Shown piece by piece: positions 43,260 to 55,756 of a stretch of DNA of 64,000 nt (its first letter is position 1; each line of letters starts with the position of its first letter). The position numbers and the translations under genes were made by a program. The notes under the pieces were generated by a model, which searched no databases, was not told the DNA's origin, and saw nothing but the letters and a program-made list of their open reading frames with translations. Source of the stretch: Trichaptum fuscoviolaceum (taxonomy: Eukaryota; Basidiomycota; Agaricomycetes; Hymenochaetales; Trichaptaceae); the NCBI GenBank assembly GCA_910574455.1, contig CAJSYZ010000007.1, positions 5,513,974 to 5,577,973 of the forward strand, written 5' to 3'.

Positions 43260-44770
43260 AATTGCTTTACTCGAGGGGTGTAGCCGGACTAAAATCTAAT
43301 GTCCTCGATTACAAGAAACGCGCATGGCGTTGGACTTTGACCCCTTTTTTCCACACATACGACAGTCCGAGAAGCACACGGAGGGAAATCTCGACTAGCA
43401 CAGTGTGTAGTACGACCCGCGCTCATGCGAGATTTTCAAAGAAGTGCGACCATTGATTGCAATATAATAAAATCAAAATTTTATTCTCGCACTAATACAC
43501 AAGTCCGTGGTGGAAAGATGATGTATACGGGCGGGCCAGCCGTGAGCAGGTAAGGCGGACGCGCACATGTGGATTTTCAGATTGTCGTTCAAGAGGGGTG
43601 GAAAGGCCTATTTAGGGAAGGTAAGACATGGCAAGCGAAAGAAAGTTGATTAAGAGGTGCGTTAGGTGCACTCTCGCGCCCGCTCACACCAGTATCAACG
43701 CGGTCTGCAACTCCATGATGTTTTCCGCATCCCCCTTCGCCACCTCTGTCAATAGTTCCTCTTAGCGTCTCTCGTGCGACCCCTTCCCTAGCTCCTCTTG
43801 ACCCATGGTGAAAGCTTGCGTCCAAGGCTATCATTGATGTCCGAGGAGAGAGTAGCGATGTGCTGATGCTCTTTGACCTTCACCCTTCTACTGAGGATGG
43901 TGATTGCCGCTGTTGAAACCACTGATAGGTACGAACTAGCGGCGGCCAGACGCCCTATAGCGTCTTCACATACATGTGAGAGCCAGGAAATGGGGGGTGG
44001 CTGCTAGTACCATTCGAGGCGGTCTCGAAGAGAGTTTGTTCGGGATTGCACGTAAGAAGTACTGCTCAGTGGATTCAGCGTCTTTCATTGATACCCGGTT
44101 GCTTTGTCTTAGCAGCGTCTACGTGGTTCCGCGGTTCCCGAAACACAGAAAGTCCCGTCGTAAGCCTCGGGAAAGATCCGGAAGAGATGAATATCAACAT
44201 ACCAATGTTTTACGATATGTACGTCCCCTTCATGATGCTCTCGAGGTTCATCATGCTCATTAGTTGATCCTCCGTGAGAGCCATCACCAAGTCCTCCTCA
44301 TAAGGTACTTTTATTCCCATCACTATCGCCCATCGCTCTGATGAAGACGTTGATCGCGGGATGACTTGAAGCTTAGGCGACACATGAGCACACCGAGCGT
44401 TGTACAACTTGAACGTACACAGACTGCTGTGCCGCAGTGTTTGGTGGTGTTTGGTACTCACTGCCATGATCTCCATTACGGGTCGTATTATCGAGAACTT
44501 AGCATTCTCTTGTTTTCGAGCCCACTATTCTTTACATAAATCCTTCCGCTATCCACATTAAAGGGCTATGTCGACAGTATATAATGCCTATTAAAACGCA
44601 ACCTCGCATCGGTTGTCCATTCCCACCTCTGCCCAACCTAATACTGTAAGATTTTCGCCCTCCGGACTCCGCACCACAGCTCCCCATGACACACATGTGG
44701 TCAGAACCCAGATCAGCCAAAATTAACGCAGCGTCCATGATAGTGTAGACCGCCGCAAGGAAGTGGCATT
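43260..44770. other. No clear gene; possible short exons
   Basis: A minus-strand piece near 44210-44345 (RWAIVMGIKVPYEEDLVMAL) has coding-like composition. Other ORFs are short and low complexity. An AT-rich stretch at 43457-43490 (TTGCAATATAATAAAATCAA) resembles one at 63035-63070. Confidence 0.3.
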
Positions 44771-44804
44771 TGTTCTGGCTAGCGTGTGCTTGAGGAGAAG
44801 GCTA

Positions 44805-45348
44805 AGGTAGTACGCCCACGGCCCCACGCTCGCCAGAGGGAGTAAAGGCTTTTGCAGCATTGTCTGCACCGTGTACACACGAGGTTATCAGTGCAGCTGG
44901 CGGGCGAAGGACAGATATCCGTCCGGAGCTCGGACGGCCTGCGAAGTCCGAATAGCACTTCGACAGTACTTCGCATGTACATGCTTCGCGGTAGACACTC
45001 GTCTTCGTAGGGTCGACTTGGATGAAGGAGGCGTTGATGGGCTCCTTCATATTTCAATCTAACGTACACGTTAGTTAATGATATGAAAACCAAAGTTAAC
45101 ACATACGTACCAGCCCTATCTTTCCTAGCGGTAAACAACTTTCTCATCCAGACAGGTGGGTACGGCTCATGTACTCTCAGTACAATCACAAGGTGCGCGT
45201 AGGATAAATCGAGCGAAGGCTGGCCTGCAACTCTTCTGACCCTGCCTGGATTGCGGAAGTCCGACTCAGAGTTGGGCGTTGATCCCACCAATTTAAGGAG
45301 TTGGTTGTGGTCTTGGCCGTAGAAAGATGATGCTTTCGCACAGCCCAT
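44805..45348 (-). CDS. Hypothetical protein, two possible exons
   Basis: One frame gives MGCAKASSFYGQDHNQLLKL from 45348 up to KLFTARKDRAG near 45108, where a GTACGT donor is followed by TACGTTAG about 45 bp later. The next frame reads MKEPINASFIQVDPTKTSV to GERGAVGVLP (45050-44802). The phases do not obviously fit, so either the join is wrong or the gene is damaged. The second part has four cysteines (CTC..C...C). No family recognised. Confidence 0.3.
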
Positions 45349-45399
45349 GTGCTGTGGTCAGGTTGGCATGAGCAGGGAGGAGAAAGCGGACACACGCGT

Positions 45400-47085
45400 G
45401 CGCGGTGGTGCGGGAAGTGGACTCAAAATGCTAGGTATTCCGGTCAACGGGAAGAGGACGTTTAGCTGAAAGGATTATGGAGGCAATGTGAGATAACATT
45501 TGCAAAATGAAGATGGTTGTGAGGCGTACAGTGTTTTAGGCGTGTTTTGACCTGACGAAGGAAGCAAGAATCAGCATCAGCACCGTTGGCTCCTCGAGCT
45601 AGGCCCTGGACCACGTCCTCTTCCGCCTCCTCTGACCAATATTACTCCCCGCTCCATCGCAGTACCCTCATCCATGAGTCCATCCGTGACACTCTCCTAC
45701 CGCGCCGCCCCTGACTCTTCCAGTCCCACGGTAAGCTTGAGGTGCATTGACGTTTGAAATGCAACTATCGTAAGTGAGAGTCAGTGGCGCCTCCGTCGCA
45801 GAGCATAGTCGACTACCCAAGTCACGTCTGGGTACACTTCCGTCGGTGAGCATTCGCACAGCAAGGGGGGAGAAGGGGGCTGTAAGTGTCCAAGCAGGCT
45901 GCGCCAAGGAAAAATTGTGGGCTTATTGAGCCTTGGCAAGTTCCGCCCTCATGCGCGACCTGTGCTTGCGGTTGAGGAGGGAGGTGCAGTCACCCTTGTA
46001 CTGTAGCATCGGCTACCGTTTAGGTCGAGATACAGTGACCCACTGGAAGCATCGGAGGCCCGGGCGGGCTCGAAGTCAATTCGTTGGTTGCCATCGCGCG
46101 CGGGTAGCTTGGGATGAATGGCTCCGAGGAACGTACAGAACAGCTTCCTATTCACTTTCCTCCCATCTGGACCATCGAACCACGTTCACCTCCGGTATCC
46201 CCAGCGTCGCAACAGTAGTAGTAAAAGAGCGGTCAAGACGCCGGAATTTTCTGCAAGAGACATGCCGCCAAGTGCAGCCTTCGCGACGGAATTAAGTTGC
46301 TTGCCGGAGTCGACAGCAATGAAGTAAAGGCGGACAGAAGCGGGCAAGTGTGTGAGGTAGCCTTTTGTCGGACTGCCAACAACAGTTAAGTCTTTACGGA
46401 AAGGAAGGAGGTATACGAGTGGAATATAGAGTTCTGTAATTGAGATGGGATGCCATTGTAAGACAATGAATAGATGCAATTGCGAGGAGACGTACAATGG
46501 ATCAGACATTGTTTAGCAGTTGGCCCGCCCGCGCCCGCGCCCGCCTGAACCAGCACTAGCAGCAGCACCGCCTGAACGCCCGAGTCCGTTATCGCATCCC
46601 CTATGACTGCTTCCATTGATTTCAAGTTCTCCTTTCGTTTCATGGTGCCGCCTTCCCCTCGTACTGAAACCACGTCCTAACGCACCCATGCCACCTTTGC
46701 CAGTCGATATCATGTTTCCACGCTGAGTGCTAGACTTGAGATCCTGCACTTATGAATGATGTTTTGGTTCATGGCTAGGACTTTAAACAGATCGGCCAGA
46801 TAGAACGAACGGTACGTAGCTGTATGAAGCCTTGTATGTGTGTTCGAAGATGTCAGGCCACGCGCAGATCTTAAATTGAAGAGTGGATTTCTTTCATACC
46901 TTATTTCGATAGTTTCTATGACACTTTGAAGGAAATTATGTGGTTGAAGAATGGTGCATGCTTGTAACGACGTCGATGAAGGAAATGTCTTCAGCCTCAA
47001 ACTCGGAGTCGGAGATCAAAATTCTAAACTCCGGTTTCAGATGTCACCTCAATCTCACTGAACTTCAAGTTGTCTCTTATCATCC
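45400..47085. other. Gene-poor region with broken coding-like pieces
   Basis: + strand fragments between 45670 and 46325 are cut by stops. A minus-strand Gly/Arg-rich frame lies at 46513-46749 (GRGFSTRGRRHHETK). Repeat words (CTCGGAGTCGGAG, CTTCAAGTTG) occur at 46990-47065. No intact gene can be supported. Confidence 0.3.
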
Positions 47086-47194
47086 ATCCACTTCCCGATA
47101 ACCAATTCGATTTTGAAGATCAGATCCTCTACGTATTCTCTGAACTTAAAATATTCTAGTCTGAATCTCTGAAATCAAAACTCCTCGAATATTT

Positions 47195-47690
47195 CCAACA
47201 TCGTGCCACCCGAAAAGCCGTAAGGCCCGCTCATAATTTGTTGTTCCATTATCATTGACACAATCATTACTTCAGCCATTTTCTCGTGGTGGACGAGGCC
47301 AGCACGATCATGCTATTCGTCAGCAGCGGCTGCACCCGCTAAAGAAATTGTAGTGTGAATGGGGAACAGGTGAGTCGCATTACTACATGACCAGTTCACC
47401 TAGGTGGCAGTACTTATGAGGGTTCTCGGTCAGCGTAGCCTTCTCTGTGTGTTTACTGAGGATTCTCTTCGTCAACAGCTGCGCCTTCCTCGGTTGTAGG
47501 GCTGACTCGTGATTTGTTGCACCCTCGGCAGCCCAAGACACTCCAGAGCAAAGGACTTGTCAGCGAACTCCAGGGTTGCTTCTTCGATAGGACTGACCGA
47601 CCAATTTCCGCCACAGTTCTCTTCCAACAGCAGGCCAAGAGTGCAGAAGCGCAACTTGAAGAACAAATTAAACGTATCTGTGCGTGTTCA
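47195..47690 (+). repeat. Old diverged copy of the 1564-bp repeat unit (modules B-D)
   Basis: GTGCCACCCGAA at about 47203, then GGTGGCAGTACTTATGAGGG, TCTCGGTCAGCGTAGCCTTC, CAACAGCTGCGCCTTCC, CTCGGCAGCCCAAGACACTC and CAGCGAACTCCAGGGTTGCT follow the same order as GGTGGCACTATCTATGGAGA ... CTCGGCAACCTAAGTCGCCC ... CAGCGAGCTCGAGGGCGGCT at 2348-2525. An intron-like GTGAGT...CCTAG just before GGTGGCAG has a counterpart before GGTGGCAC. Both copies carry single-base indels, so both are decayed relatives of one sequence that may once have been a gene. Confidence 0.75.
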
Positions 47691-48118
47691 AGCTTGAGGT
47701 CGTACCGGCCGGTAACTCAACCTGACTTGAATGGCCATCAATATGTCATCTTCTCCTTCCCTCCTAGCATTCACGGACAACACGTGTAGCGATATCACTA
47801 TCGGTCTTTGGAACTTGATTACATCTGATTGCCGAATGATAGGGCATAACTCATTGTAGCAAGTCCGGAGATGTTATTTTGGTTACCTTTCCGGTCTAAA
47901 GAACTTGGATCCGACAGGCTCTATCAGCGCTGAAGCTCCATCGAAATTTTGCAGCGCAGTCGTACGTCCGCTTGAAACTACCGTTTACATAATGGGAAGC
48001 AGAGGCACCAAACAGCCGATGGTTCTATAAAAACTCCCTATTCCTCGACCATCAAACGTCGGCTTCATCAAAAGGTCTCATCTTCATACCCTGGGAACAT
48101 ACAACGAGCGAAAGTGCA

Positions 48119-49205
48119 ATGGAAGATAGCTTGTCCTCCGGATTGAATGGTACCTTGATGCTGTATCAGGCCGTAAAAGTAAGATCTCTTCTCATCATGC
48201 ATTCCTTTCATCTTATTGAAAGACAACAGTATGCAACAGGTTCGTCATCTTGTGAGTTCCGTCGATACTCAATCTAATAGCAGTAAAGTCTCTAGCCTGG
48301 CACTCCTCGTAAATCCTCCTCATTCAATCAATTGAGCATCCCTAATCTGTTACACAGCTATATGTTTGTTTTTTGACCTTGGAAGACGATGTGCGTAAGA
48401 CTTGTAGTTGTCGGCGACTTCTACTATAACATATCACCTCTTAGATTATATTTGTGTTGTCGGCACGTTGGACCGTCGCGAAAATACTTTACCTTCTGAA
48501 TCGATACTGGCCGTATTTGGATGCCACGCTCATATCTTATAGTACGTCCGCAAACCTATGCATCTCTTCTTGAAATATCACCCCTTAAACGATTCTAGGC
48601 TTGACAATTGGCGGAGACACTTTGGTAAGTGTGTTTCAAAAACTCTTACGTGTGATGGAGTATTAACTATATTCCAACTTAGTTCTGTAGAATGTCGGTG
48701 CAAATATCCGGATGTAAGCCATGCGTGTTACGAGCAGGCGGGGCTTCAATACATGCTCAGTATGTTCTATAGATTCTACAGCAGTTGGTATTGCTGTAGC
48801 GGAAGGTAAAGAAGCTTGTACAACACGTGTCTTATAATCCTTACTCGGCATGAACAGCAATTCTAATGCTGCGTTCATGGGCTGTCTGGGGACAGGCGCG
48901 AATGGTCACAGTGATCTTTGCTGTTCTTCTTCTGGTCCGCTACGTATCTGCAATCTCATCTCCTTGTTCTTAAGCTGATGAATATGCAGGCCAATATGTT
49001 TGTTCCCATTATCCCTCTTTAAATCAGCTTACGGACACCTCTCAGGTACTTTTGCGCCTCTTAATTCTTGCTACTGTGATAGAAGCTAAAGCTATACACA
49101 GTTATTGATGTACCGGGTGTGTCGGGCTGCGCATACCATCTTCCCAGCGGCTTTACATTCCTGGTCTTTGTTCTGATCATTATGCGGCGGCGGCGTCATG
49201 GTGAC
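48119..49205 (+). CDS. DUF6533-like membrane protein, tandem copy 1
   Basis: Start MEDSLSSGLNGTLMLYQAVK|GTAAGA. Later exons show WTVAKILYLLNRYWPYLDAT at about 48465-48540 (the DUF6533 core), AILMLRSWAVWGQARMVTV near 48860-48920 and VPGVSGCAYHLPSGFTFLVF near 49110-49170. The last frame runs into IIMRRRRHGD and a stop, where copy 2 has a donor site instead. Stops in the region around 48690-48850 make it uncertain whether the gene still works. Integral membrane protein of unknown function, related to the gene at 41188. Confidence 0.55.
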
Positions 49206-50417
49206 TAAAATTAAAGCTCCGTATCCAAACTCGGACCAAAAATGCACATTCTGTTAAATTTTAAGTGCAAATGTGGTTTTCATTCCTCCGGAGTTCAAAC
49301 CACGGCATGAGTGTGCCGGAGGTCAAAACCACTGTTTTGGGCACATTTCTTTTTAGGTCTCAGGGACCGGCGGCGGAAATTCAACAACTAAATTCAACAA
49401 CTCACCCCAATCTTGGCCCGGAAGACTCCGGAAGTACACAAACTTGCTTCTTAACATGCGATAACCAATTCGATATTAAAGATTAGATACTCTAAGCATC
49501 CTCTAATTCTAACATTTGTTTGATCTGACTCCTGAAATGATATCTCCTTGATTATTCCTTGTTCTCTTATTCACAGCACAGGCCCGGTCCAACTTGCGAT
49601 GATGCGGTGCGTCGCACGTTATGTTACTGATACACATCACCCTCCGAGTCCTCGCTAGCTTTCCGCACCAAACTAAATACCGTGTTTATCATTTTGTAGG
49701 GGGGCGCCATCTCATCATTACTACGTGAGTGAAAAGAAGCTGTATCATACCGTACGTCCTTGCGTTCTCTCGTCTGTCAACATCCAACGAGTTCTGCTTA
49801 GCAATTTCTGTGAATGCATCTGATTCCCGAACATCCGTACCGAATTCGCATGGGATCCAATGCTGTATACCTTCTTGTACGGCTTGCAATGTTGAGAGAC
49901 GCTCCAAATGTGCCGTTCATTTGAATTTGGCCGCGACAAGATAATCTCATGTGCGTGCGCTCAAGTATGATATGTATGTCACCGGTGACTTAACTTGGAT
50001 TGAACGGTCATCAGATCGAGATCACCTCCTTCCCACCTACTACGTTCACGGAGAACGCATGGAGCGGTGTTGCTATCGACCTATGGAGCTTGACGTCGCC
50101 CTATCGCCGGTTGATTTGAGGTCTCACATTGGAGCAAGTCCTGAAATGTTGATTTCGCTACTTTCTTGCTTCTTCCGAACGCCAAGTTCATTGCGGAGTC
50201 CGGACAGCTCTATCACCGATGAAGTACCGACGAAGCTGTGCAAGGCAGTCGGCCGTCCGTTTAGAGCGATCGTCCACACAATTAGAATTAGAGGCATCAA
50301 ATAGATGGCTGGTTCTATAAAGGCTTCCTGTTCTTCGACCATCAGATGACGACTTCATCAAAAAGTTCTCAAGGTCTCATCTTCATACCCTGAGAACATA
50401 TTATGAGCGGAAGTGCA

Positions 50418-51700
50418 ATGGATGATAGCTTGTCCTCCGGTATGAATAGCACCTTGATGCTGTTTCAGGACCTAAAAGTAAGTCCTCTTTTCACTTAGCA
50501 TACCTCTCAATTCTATTAACAGATAACAGTATGCAGCAGGTTCGTCATCTTCTGAGCTTCGCTGAAGCAGAATCTAACAGCAGTAAAGTCACCAGCCTGG
50601 CACTTCTCGTAACACTTCCTAAGTCAAATTATTGAGCCATTCTTAATCTGTTTAACAGATATACGATTGTTTTTTGACCTTGGAAGACGAAGTACGTAAG
50701 ACTTGTAGTTGTCGGCGAGATCCACTATAACATATTATAACTTACATAGGTTGCCTTCATCTGGTCGTCATGCTGGAGTGTCGCAAAAGTACTCTACCTT
50801 CTAAATCGATACTGTCCGTATTTGGATGTCATACTGATATCTTACAGTACGTGCACAAGACTCTGTATCTCTTCATGGAATCTCACCTTTATCATTTGCT
50901 AGGCCAACTAATCGGTGGAGGCGCATCTGTAAGCAAGCTTCTCAAAATCTTACCATGGGTGCGATCGAGTATAAACCATTCCCGCAATCTAGTTCTGTTC
51001 AACATCGATGCCAATATCCGCATGTAAGCCATATGTGTCCCAACCAAGCGGAATTTAAATATGTTCACTGTCCTTTAGACATCACAGCAGCTGGTATTGC
51101 CATCGCGGAAGGCAAGTGTAGAGACGTCTGTACGATGTGTATCTAACTCGTCACGAGCAGCAATTCTAATGCTACGTTCATGGGCTGTCTGGGGACAAGC
51201 GCGAATCATCACAGTCTTATTTGCTATTCTTCTTCTGGTCCGTTTGCAATCTCTTCGGATTTTTGGTAGACTAACGTACATATATGTAGGCCGACATAGT
51301 TGTCCCCGTATTTATTTTCAAATCAGCTTACGGGCACCTCTCAGGTACGTTTGGGCCTCTTAGCTCATGCTGCTGTGGCAAAATCTAAAGTTATGCACAG
51401 TTATTGACGTCCCGGGTGTGTCGGGATGCTTTTACCAGCTCCCCAGCGACCTTACATACTTGGTCTTTGTCCTGATTATTGTCACCGAGTTTAGTGAGTA
51501 AACTATCTCCGTGGTCCTGACTTCATTTCTGAGCGGATCGAAGCCTCACTCAGTCTACTTCTATGGAAAACATTTGCGGGTGCGCCAGTGCATACTCTCT
51601 CAAATCGATGCATACTCACACATTAGCGAAGATGCCAGTTCCGGAAGCTCCGCCATAAAGGCTCTATGTCATGATGGTGAGCCCCGACCCCATTTCCTTT
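50418..51700 (+). CDS. DUF6533-like membrane protein, tandem copy 2
   Basis: Start MDDSLSSGMNSTLMLFQDLK|GTAAGT (an in-frame ATG also lies at 50403). Core SVAKVLYLLNRYCPYLDVIL at about 50782-50840; AILMLRSWAVWGQARIITVL at 51155-51220 and VPGVSGCFYQLPSDLTYLVF at 51410-51470, followed by VTEFS|GTGAGT. About 2.3 kb downstream of copy 1 with promoters and introns recognisably similar, so the pair arose by tandem duplication. Exon borders in the middle were not resolved. Confidence 0.55.
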
Positions 51701-51719
51701 GAATAAACCTCTGATGAAG

Positions 51720-53058
51720 GCGATGAACGACAGGGATATTATCTTTCATCGCTATATTCTGTCGGTATTCTTTAATACTGTATAGTATCTCTTTAAGCGG
51801 CACTCAACGAAAGACTAGGCATTTCAATAGCAAATACTATCGCCTTCCTAACCAGCCCAGTAAGCATTGATATAAGAAAGCGATGGTTGATATTGACAAT
51901 CTTATAGACAGAAACACACTATATCCTCATATCGTGAGCTCCCTAGCTAACATTATGTGTCAATACTCAAACGATTACTCTACTCATTAGAGCTCAGCAT
52001 GTCCTGCACAGCTGTTGCTGCTCGCGCATCTTTCTGCGCATTCGCTCGTCGTTTACGACACAATCTCGCTTGGGATTAACTGATAGATCCCTCACAAGTA
52101 TAGCCTTCGCTTGAGGAAGAGAAGTGAGAATGGTGGTGAAAAAATACAAAGATAGTGCGCAGGTTATTGAGGTTGGATGGGCAAAGTCACACACTAGCAC
52201 GTAGTATAAATTGCGCAGTTGCGAAGTCATAGCCTTCATTGAGGAAGGCCGTTTAGCGAATCAAAAGAATCATCTGTGGGAAGGGGATCGTGCCCAAACT
52301 AAGTGATATTCATATTAGAGATTCCGATGCCATTGATGTATATCCGTACCACAGAAGGTTTGAACTCGCATTCATCTTCTTGACTAGCTCAAAGTTTAGG
52401 TCAAGAAATACTTAAGAAAGGCATACAGATGTACCACTGGTACGACCCAGCCCGGTTCCCAGCGAAAATCAACTTAACCTGATTTTGACTCTTTCCCGCA
52501 GAGAGCTATACGTCGTAGTGATGATGGTAGAAGCGATTGCGATGAGCTACTATGGCAGCATTGCTATTTTTAGCTTAACCATTTTGGACCATGCGTGACC
52601 GCAGACCGCCGCGGTGAGTCACGTCCATGGGCGGTGTGACTGTGACGCAACATGAACTTCGAGAGTCATCGAGACCGTTCCGAGACTGTCCTCCGGGCTC
52701 CCACTCTCAGTTAAAACCAACTTCAACTAAAACTTATCCTGCTTGACCTTTCTGCACACCCTCCCGGAGCTCTCTTGCGAATACATCCTTATAATAAGAC
52801 GAAAAACGTTTCTCGGAAACAGCCAAATATGGATCTTTTTCGTCTTCCACCATAATAGCCTCGCGGGCTTACCGACAAAGCACAGCTTGTGCAGTGCAGC
52901 TTCAATTGCTACAATCCGATTCTTTCTCATCACAAAAATCAAGACGAGGAGGCTTATTAGAGCTGCTGCTATAAATGGCTCTACTTTCTCGATGGAACAT
53001 ATCCATAGCCACTGTCGACTAGCTTGTTATTTTGCATCCTATTACTCACTTAACGACA
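51720..53058. other. Intergenic, TATA box near 52970
   Basis: No recognisable gene; open frames are short. TATAAAT at 52970-52976 lies about 90 bp before the ATG at 53059 and is a likely core promoter for the next gene. Confidence 0.4.
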
Positions 53059-55450
53059 ATGATGACACGATCTTCGGAGACGCTTGTTGACAATAAAGCT
53101 TCGGCCTCACCCTACACTACCCAAGACCCAACTGGCGTCCCTCAGGAGCAGCCATATGAAGTCTCGTGTTCACACTTTGACAACCATGTCGACGATGCAT
53201 CCATAGTCTCAACATTCTCTACCAACTATACCATGTCAAACGTCATCGGTGCCGGTCGTACACTTGGTGGGCTCTACAGCCGTACAGGAAGAGCTTTCGA
53301 GAGATACTTGGCCTTGGCCGCTCACAAGGCTGGATATGGACCACAGGCTGTCTATAATAAGCTTCTGGTAACCAAGGAGTCGCGGATAAGAAATGAATCG
53401 CGTGAGTAGACTTCTTCAGGAAAGAATTAGATGCAGCATTAAATCTATTCACACAGGCATAGTGAAGCTGTGTAATAAACTCTTCGCTTACACTAGGTAT
53501 GCTTATGTCTATATTCATCACACGAGGAACCCCTCATCTTCCGTTCAGAGCAGAACAAGCCACAACCCGGCTCCTCGCTATCGAAAGACTAATAAGCTTT
53601 CTGGAGACAGATCTCTCTATCCTCTCAATCTACCTGAGCTGCGAAGGTCATAACGCAAGGGCACGTTTGTCACGAATCATACGGGACATGCAAGCTATCC
53701 CGTCAGCTCGGCTTTCGGACCTTGAACAGACCCTACAAAGAAGGTCCGAGGAGCTTTATCTGTCCTTAGACGTCCATTGTGATGGAATCATTCTACTTTC
53801 TAAGAGTGGTACGCACCCTTACTCAAACGCGGGTCTGGGATTGGACGCTCAGCTTAAGAATGCCAGCAGATCAGAGGATGGATTGGAAAAGGGCATTTCA
53901 AGGACTCTTAGCGAAGTTGATGTAAGTCATTCTTCTTCTCTCAGAGAATATCATCACCGACAGATACGAAAGGCAGCCTGATAGTGCAGCAGTTGCGCTC
54001 CAATACTTCGCCTCATGGCTAGAGCAGCCTCCAAACCTATTCATGAATCCTCTGCTTCTGCTCGAACTCTGCTCGGTATTCAAAAAAGTGCTTCGGGATG
54101 ACGAGCTCCGGGACGTACTATGCACGTGTAACCTTAGCTTCATCAATCTCTGTGCAACGCTCCACGCAAGGACTATCGCCGACCTGAAGCGTCACGTGCA
54201 GGAGTTCAGAGACGGCGAGCTTAGTGAAACAGTCTCGGTTTGCGAAACTATTGTTCACATCCCGACTATAGTCAGAATGCTAAACGAGTTTGTGGAGGCG
54301 TGCGAGGTTAGTCGGCATCGGACCTTTTCTGACAGTGTTTTTGTGACTAAACTCACGAGCGCATGGATCAGGAGGATCGATCGAAACAAGCGACCATTAA
54401 GAATAGATTCAACGCATCTGATATCGAAACGATTAAAGTAATGGAATGGCTCCCTATCGAAAAACCAAACGCGCTTCCTGACGTGCTTAACCCATCTGTA
54501 AGACCTTCAACTATACGATAGCTTACTCTAACACATGACACTGCTAGAGCTACTCGAAAGCCGAATTTGGACATGTGTCGAAAATGCACAAAGTTCCTCA
54601 AATATTAAGTTGGGTGAGAATGATTCTATTCACGCTCCTCTTCGTCTTGGCTGACTACATCTCCATTTTCGTCCACATATACCTTTAGAAACGAGTCTAC
54701 GGAGACGACGAGACATCGGGGTGCCTTGTGGCGGGATATGAGAATGACAAGTACTGGGGCAGATCAGACGTGTACCTTGCGAGAGTATTCTTCAAGGTAA
54801 GTTGGTTCTATCAACTCTGCGTCAAGCACCTAGCTAATAAATTCTGCAGGGATCCATCTGTATGAGCGAATCATCTCAAGCAAAACTACCAGTGACTGAT
54901 CCATCCAAGTTCCAGGAAAGTTCAGCAGCCGGACGTATCCCAGAGCATCATTCGCAGTCAATGGCGCCGAGATCTTTGTAAGGAATTTCATTGCTTATCA
55001 GTCGCATAAGTGATCAAGGCATGCTGAAGATGTTTTCATAGGCTCCCGATTTCGAAGTAGCTCAGGACAGCAATCAGGTCAAGTGGGTTCCATTCTCGGG
55101 CAAATTCTCTTCAAAAGGGTTGAGGCTGGTTATGTGCGTCTGTCAAATGTTGTGGCCTCCGAATTGATGGATTTGAAACTAAGATATCTTTTGATCTTCA
55201 GTGGAGGATACGAGCACCGGAAGAACAACAAGTACAGGATATTCTACTTTGCAAGAGCAATATTCAAGACTTGGAGAACAAATGGTGATAATGTTCATTG
55301 CGGGAAAGTGTGGAACGGTTCTTTTGGTATGTCCATCACTGCCGAAATATAAGGACGAGTTAACATTGAAATATTTTGTATAGCCTCGATCTCTTATGGT
55401 GTGCAAGAGAAGTTTTTCAAGGAGTACGAAGTTCTTGTTCGGATATGATA
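53059..55450 (+). CDS. Uncharacterised agaricomycete protein family, member 1
   Basis: Starts MMTRSSETLVDNKASASP at 53059. Exon 1 contains STFSTNYTMSNVIGAGRTLG and YSRTGRAFERYLALAAHKAG, ending before GTGAGTAG at about 53402. Further exons: RAEQATTRLLAIERLISFLE...EVD|GTAAGT (to about 53920), then RYERQPDSAAVALQYFASWL to CETIVHIPTIVRMLN (53965-54300), and smaller ones near 54550-55380, including GDDETSGCLVAGYENDKYW. The protein is mostly helical and soluble. The N-terminal pattern (S-F-S-T-x-x-T-M ... G-A-G ... Y ... G-R) is shared with the gene at 60005. I know similar hypothetical proteins in mushrooms but no function. The 3' end is approximate. Confidence 0.55.
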
Positions 55451-55756
55451 TCTGATTGTACAAGAATGAAGAGCTTTTAGCTAACATATCGTAGCTTGTT
55501 GATTTATATTTATCTCTACCGTTGTTTGTCTACTTAGATTCTCCTAGTCCGTTTGGCCTAACGAGCTGACTTGTAAACAATGTTGCATTTCTTGGGGCAC
55601 TTTGTTGCCATTTCGATCAGATGCTATCTTTCGAGTACCGACAAGGCGCAGACCAGATGAATGAGTATTACTTGACTAATAACCATAAGAATATACTGTA
55701 TTTACAAATATGAAACAAAACATGACCAAAACATGTCGTACAGCTCCATAACTAGA

